A stretch of 64,000 nucleotides of DNA, from positions 77,111 to 141,110 of the forward strand of contig VXVC01000003.1 of assembly GCA_009836625.1 (NCBI GenBank). The letters are read 5' to 3'. Under the pieces are notes generated by a model that was not told where the DNA came from, ran no database searches, and worked only from the letters and a program-made list of their open reading frames with translations. Position 1 is the first letter of the stretch, and each line of letters opens with the position of its first letter. A program made the translations under genes and the position numbers. This document shows, one piece after another, positions 62,330 through 64,000 of the stretch. This DNA comes from Holophagales bacterium. GTDB lineage: Bacteria > Acidobacteriota > Thermoanaerobaculia > Multivoradales > Multivoraceae.

Positions 62330-63043
62330 TCAGCCCACGAGAAACGCGGCGATGCCGGCGTCTTTCAGGCGTTGCAGCACATCGTCGGCTGCTTGCTTCC
62401 GCCGGCGTTCGATCTGGACACGATGGACTCCCCGTCCTCTGGTGACCTTCACGTTGTCGAGGTCGAGTTCGCGACGTAGGCGGCGGGCCAGCGCCACGGC
62501 GCTGCTGCGTTTGCGGAAGGCGCCGGCCTGGATGGTGAATCCGCTCCCGCGGTCGCGGTTCGGCTTGCTGTCGCGCCAGCCGCGAGCCGGGTAGGAGATC
62601 GGCAGTTGCCGTTTCTTCGGGGGCAGCCGCACGACCTTGATGCGGACGTTCGCGAGACCCTGACCGAACATCTCGAGCTGTCTGGCGGCGGCGACCGAGA
62701 GGTCGATGATCCGGCCCTTGATGAAGGGACCGCGGTCGTTGATCGGGACCCTGAGCTTCTTGCCGTTGTCCCGGTTCTTGACCAGCACGACCGTTCCCAG
62801 CGGCAACTGCTTGTGAGCGGCCGAGATCCGGTTCATGTCGTAGATCTCGCCGCTGGCCGTCGGCCGGCCGTGGAACTTGGCGCCGTACCACGATGCCAGG
62901 CCCCTCTGGGTGGTTCCGCGGTTCGGCGACTCGAGGCCCCTGGTCGAGGCGCAGCCGGCCAGCAGGCCGGTGGCGAGAACAGCGGCGAGGGCGGCTGTGA
63001 GCGGACTGCGCGCGCGGTCGGGACGGGATCTCGGCTGGCGCAT
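62330..63043 (-). CDS. RlpA-like lipoprotein with SPOR domain
   Basis: The 237-residue protein has a lipobox LLAGC (Cys31), an RlpA double-psi barrel (ASWYGAKFHGRPTASGEIYDMN, PLGTVVLVKN, INDRGPF) and a C-terminal SPOR domain (about 165-237). RlpA proteins bind or cleave glycan strands lacking stem peptides at the division site. The catalytic Asp is kept in INDRGPF. It is followed in the opposite orientation by serA (20-base gap) and preceded by purB on the same strand. Confidence 0.92.
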   Translation of the reverse strand: MRQPRSRPDRARSPLTAALAAVLATGLLAGCASTRGLESPNRGTTQRGLASWYGAKFHGRPTASGEIYDMNRISAAHKQLPLGTVVLVKNRDNGKKLRVPINDRGPFIKGRIIDLSVAAARQLEMFGQGLANVRIKVVRLPPKKRQLPISYPARGWRDSKPNRDRGSGFTIQAGAFRKRSSAVALARRLRRELDLDNVKVTRGRGVHRVQIERRRKQAADDVLQRLKDAGIAAFLVG

Positions 63044-63050
63044 GGGGCGG

Positions 63051-64000
63051 CTACACCCTCGGCGCCTCGACCACGGCGGCCGGGTGCCGCGCCAGCGCCG
63101 GTTCGACGGCCTCGGCCAGGAACTCGTCGACCTGCTGGGCGGAACGGCCGGTAAAGGAGTCCGCGTCGACCAGGGACTCGAGTTCGTCCCTTCCCAGGCC
63201 GAACGCCGGGTCGCCGGCGATCAGGTCGATCAACGGGTTCGGCTCGCCCGCGGAGACCCGCGCGTACGCCTCGAGACTGTGCTGCCGGATGCGCTCGTGC
63301 AGTTCCTGCCGGTCGCCGCCGCGCAGCGACGCCTCCATCAGGAAGGTCTCGGTGGCCATGAAGGGGAGTTCGCGCCTCACCCGGGCCGCCGTGGCCGCTT
63401 CGTTGACCCGCAGTCCCTGGGCGATGTTCGCGGCCAGGAGCAGCACGGCGTCGACGGTCAGGAAGCAGTCGGTCAGCACCAGGCGCCGGTTGGCCGAGTC
63501 GTCGAGGCTGCGCTCGAGCCACTGCGTGCCGGCGTTCAGCGCCCCGTGCAGCGAGTCGCTCATGATCCGTCGCGACAGGGAGCACATGCGCTCGGCCCGT
63601 ACCGGGTTGCGTTTGTACGCCATCGCCGAGGAACCGACCTGGTTCTCGTCGAAGGGCTCGGAGAGTTCTCCCACGCCCTGCAACAGCCGCAGATCGCTGC
63701 CGAACTTGTGGCAGCTCTCCGCGGTTCCGGACAGCGTGTGCAGGACCTGGCTGTCCTGCTTGCGCGGGTAGGTCTGGCCGGTGATCCGCCAGCTCGCCTC
63801 GAAGCCGAGCGCCGAGGCGACGCGGGCGTCGAGTGCGCGGACCTTGCCGTGGTCGCCGCCGAACAGGGTCAGGAACGAGGCCTGGGTGCCCGTGGTGCCT
63901 TTGGCGCCCCGGCAGCGCAGCCGGTCGCGACGGTCGGCCACTTCCTCGAGGTCGGTCAGGAAGTCCTGGAGCCAGAGGCAGGCGCGCTTTCCCAGCGTCG
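63051..64000 (-). CDS. purB: Adenylosuccinate lyase, C-terminal part (5' end outside the window)
   Basis: The frame is open to the window edge, giving at least 315 residues of the C-terminal part. It contains KGTTGTQASFL, the signature loop GSSAMAYKRNP with the catalytic serine, and a C-terminal helical bundle region. It cleaves adenylosuccinate and SAICAR in purine synthesis. The stop lies 7 bases before the RlpA start, so the two are probably cotranscribed. Confidence 0.94.
   Translation of the reverse strand, partial: TLGKRACLWLQDFLTDLEEVADRRDRLRCRGAKGTTGTQASFLTLFGGDHGKVRALDARVASALGFEASWRITGQTYPRKQDSQVLHTLSGTAESCHKFGSDLRLLQGVGELSEPFDENQVGSSAMAYKRNPVRAERMCSLSRRIMSDSLHGALNAGTQWLERSLDDSANRRLVLTDCFLTVDAVLLLAANIAQGLRVNEAATAARVRRELPFMATETFLMEASLRGGDRQELHERIRQHSLEAYARVSAGEPNPLIDLIAGDPAFGLGRDELESLVDADSFTGRSAQQVDEFLAEAVEPALARHPAAVVEAPRV

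Noticed and set aside
1..64000. CRISPR arrays, insertion sequences, prophage or integrative elements
   Set aside because: No regularly spaced direct repeats, transposase, integrase or phage structural genes were seen; gene content is ordinary chromosomal core.

Overview
The window is about 64 kb of high-GC (near 70% by eye), gene-dense bacterial chromosome made almost entirely of housekeeping genes. There is no insertion sequence, prophage, CRISPR array or rRNA. An outer membrane is implied by lpxC and an RlpA-type lipoprotein. The conserved blocks (rplU-rpmA-obgE-nadD-rsfS, tig-clpP-clpX-lon, fmt-rsmB), the many sigma-54 and partner-switching regulators, and an exported protein with a duplicated NWEVLVKVL-type module suggest a Gram-negative Acidobacteriota-like organism, perhaps Thermoanaerobaculia. 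That placement is an inference; no rRNA is present to settle it.

Layout. 1-7.8 kb, minus strand: lpxC, then a DUF4390-ntrY-ntrX-selB chain with stop/start overlaps, then the start of a luciferase-like oxidoreductase. 8.1-11.5 kb: smpB-uvrA. 11.5-15.9 kb: a self-contained regulatory module consisting of a GAF-type sigma-54 activator, dyad repeats, a near-consensus -24/-12 promoter, a small membrane protein, an RsbW-like ATPase, a STAS protein and a GAF-PP2C phosphatase. 15.9-24 kb: a TldE-like protein, an exported Pcm, tRNA-Ala, two small membrane-anchored proteins, a phosphoesterase, a catalytic/non-catalytic M16 pair and a two-Cache exported protein. 24-28.6 kb: gcvT-gcvH, larE-larB and queA. 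28.6-33.6 kb: a peptide-type ABC importer without ATPases, and an orphan sensor kinase.

33.7-44.8 kb is the core block: ribosomal proteins, ribosome assembly GTPases, nadD, rsfS, a ThiS-like carrier, tRNA-Lys and tRNA-Leu, trigger factor, ClpP/ClpX/Lon, EngB and Rho. 44.8-52 kb: DUF362 protein, O-antigen ligase-like protein, and a minus-strand operon of molybdopterin oxidoreductase, unusual SDR and diguanylate cyclase. 52-64 kb: rsmA, ftsK, fmt, rsmB, HU, a glycosyltransferase, moaC, a NamZ-like protein, serA, RlpA-SPOR and a partial purB.

The most interesting element is the 11.5-15.9 kb module. Its layout suggests that a sigma-54 activator with an altered GAFTGA loop switches on a phosphatase/kinase/antagonist partner-switching circuit through two RGGACA-N3-TGYCCC dyads about 100-190 bp upstream of the promoter. 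Other notable points are a palindromic element found in two places (one inside a coding sequence), a phosphoesterase that seems to need a CTG start, several enzymes lacking key residues (M16 partner, SDR, molybdenum ligand), and very tight convergent gene ends.
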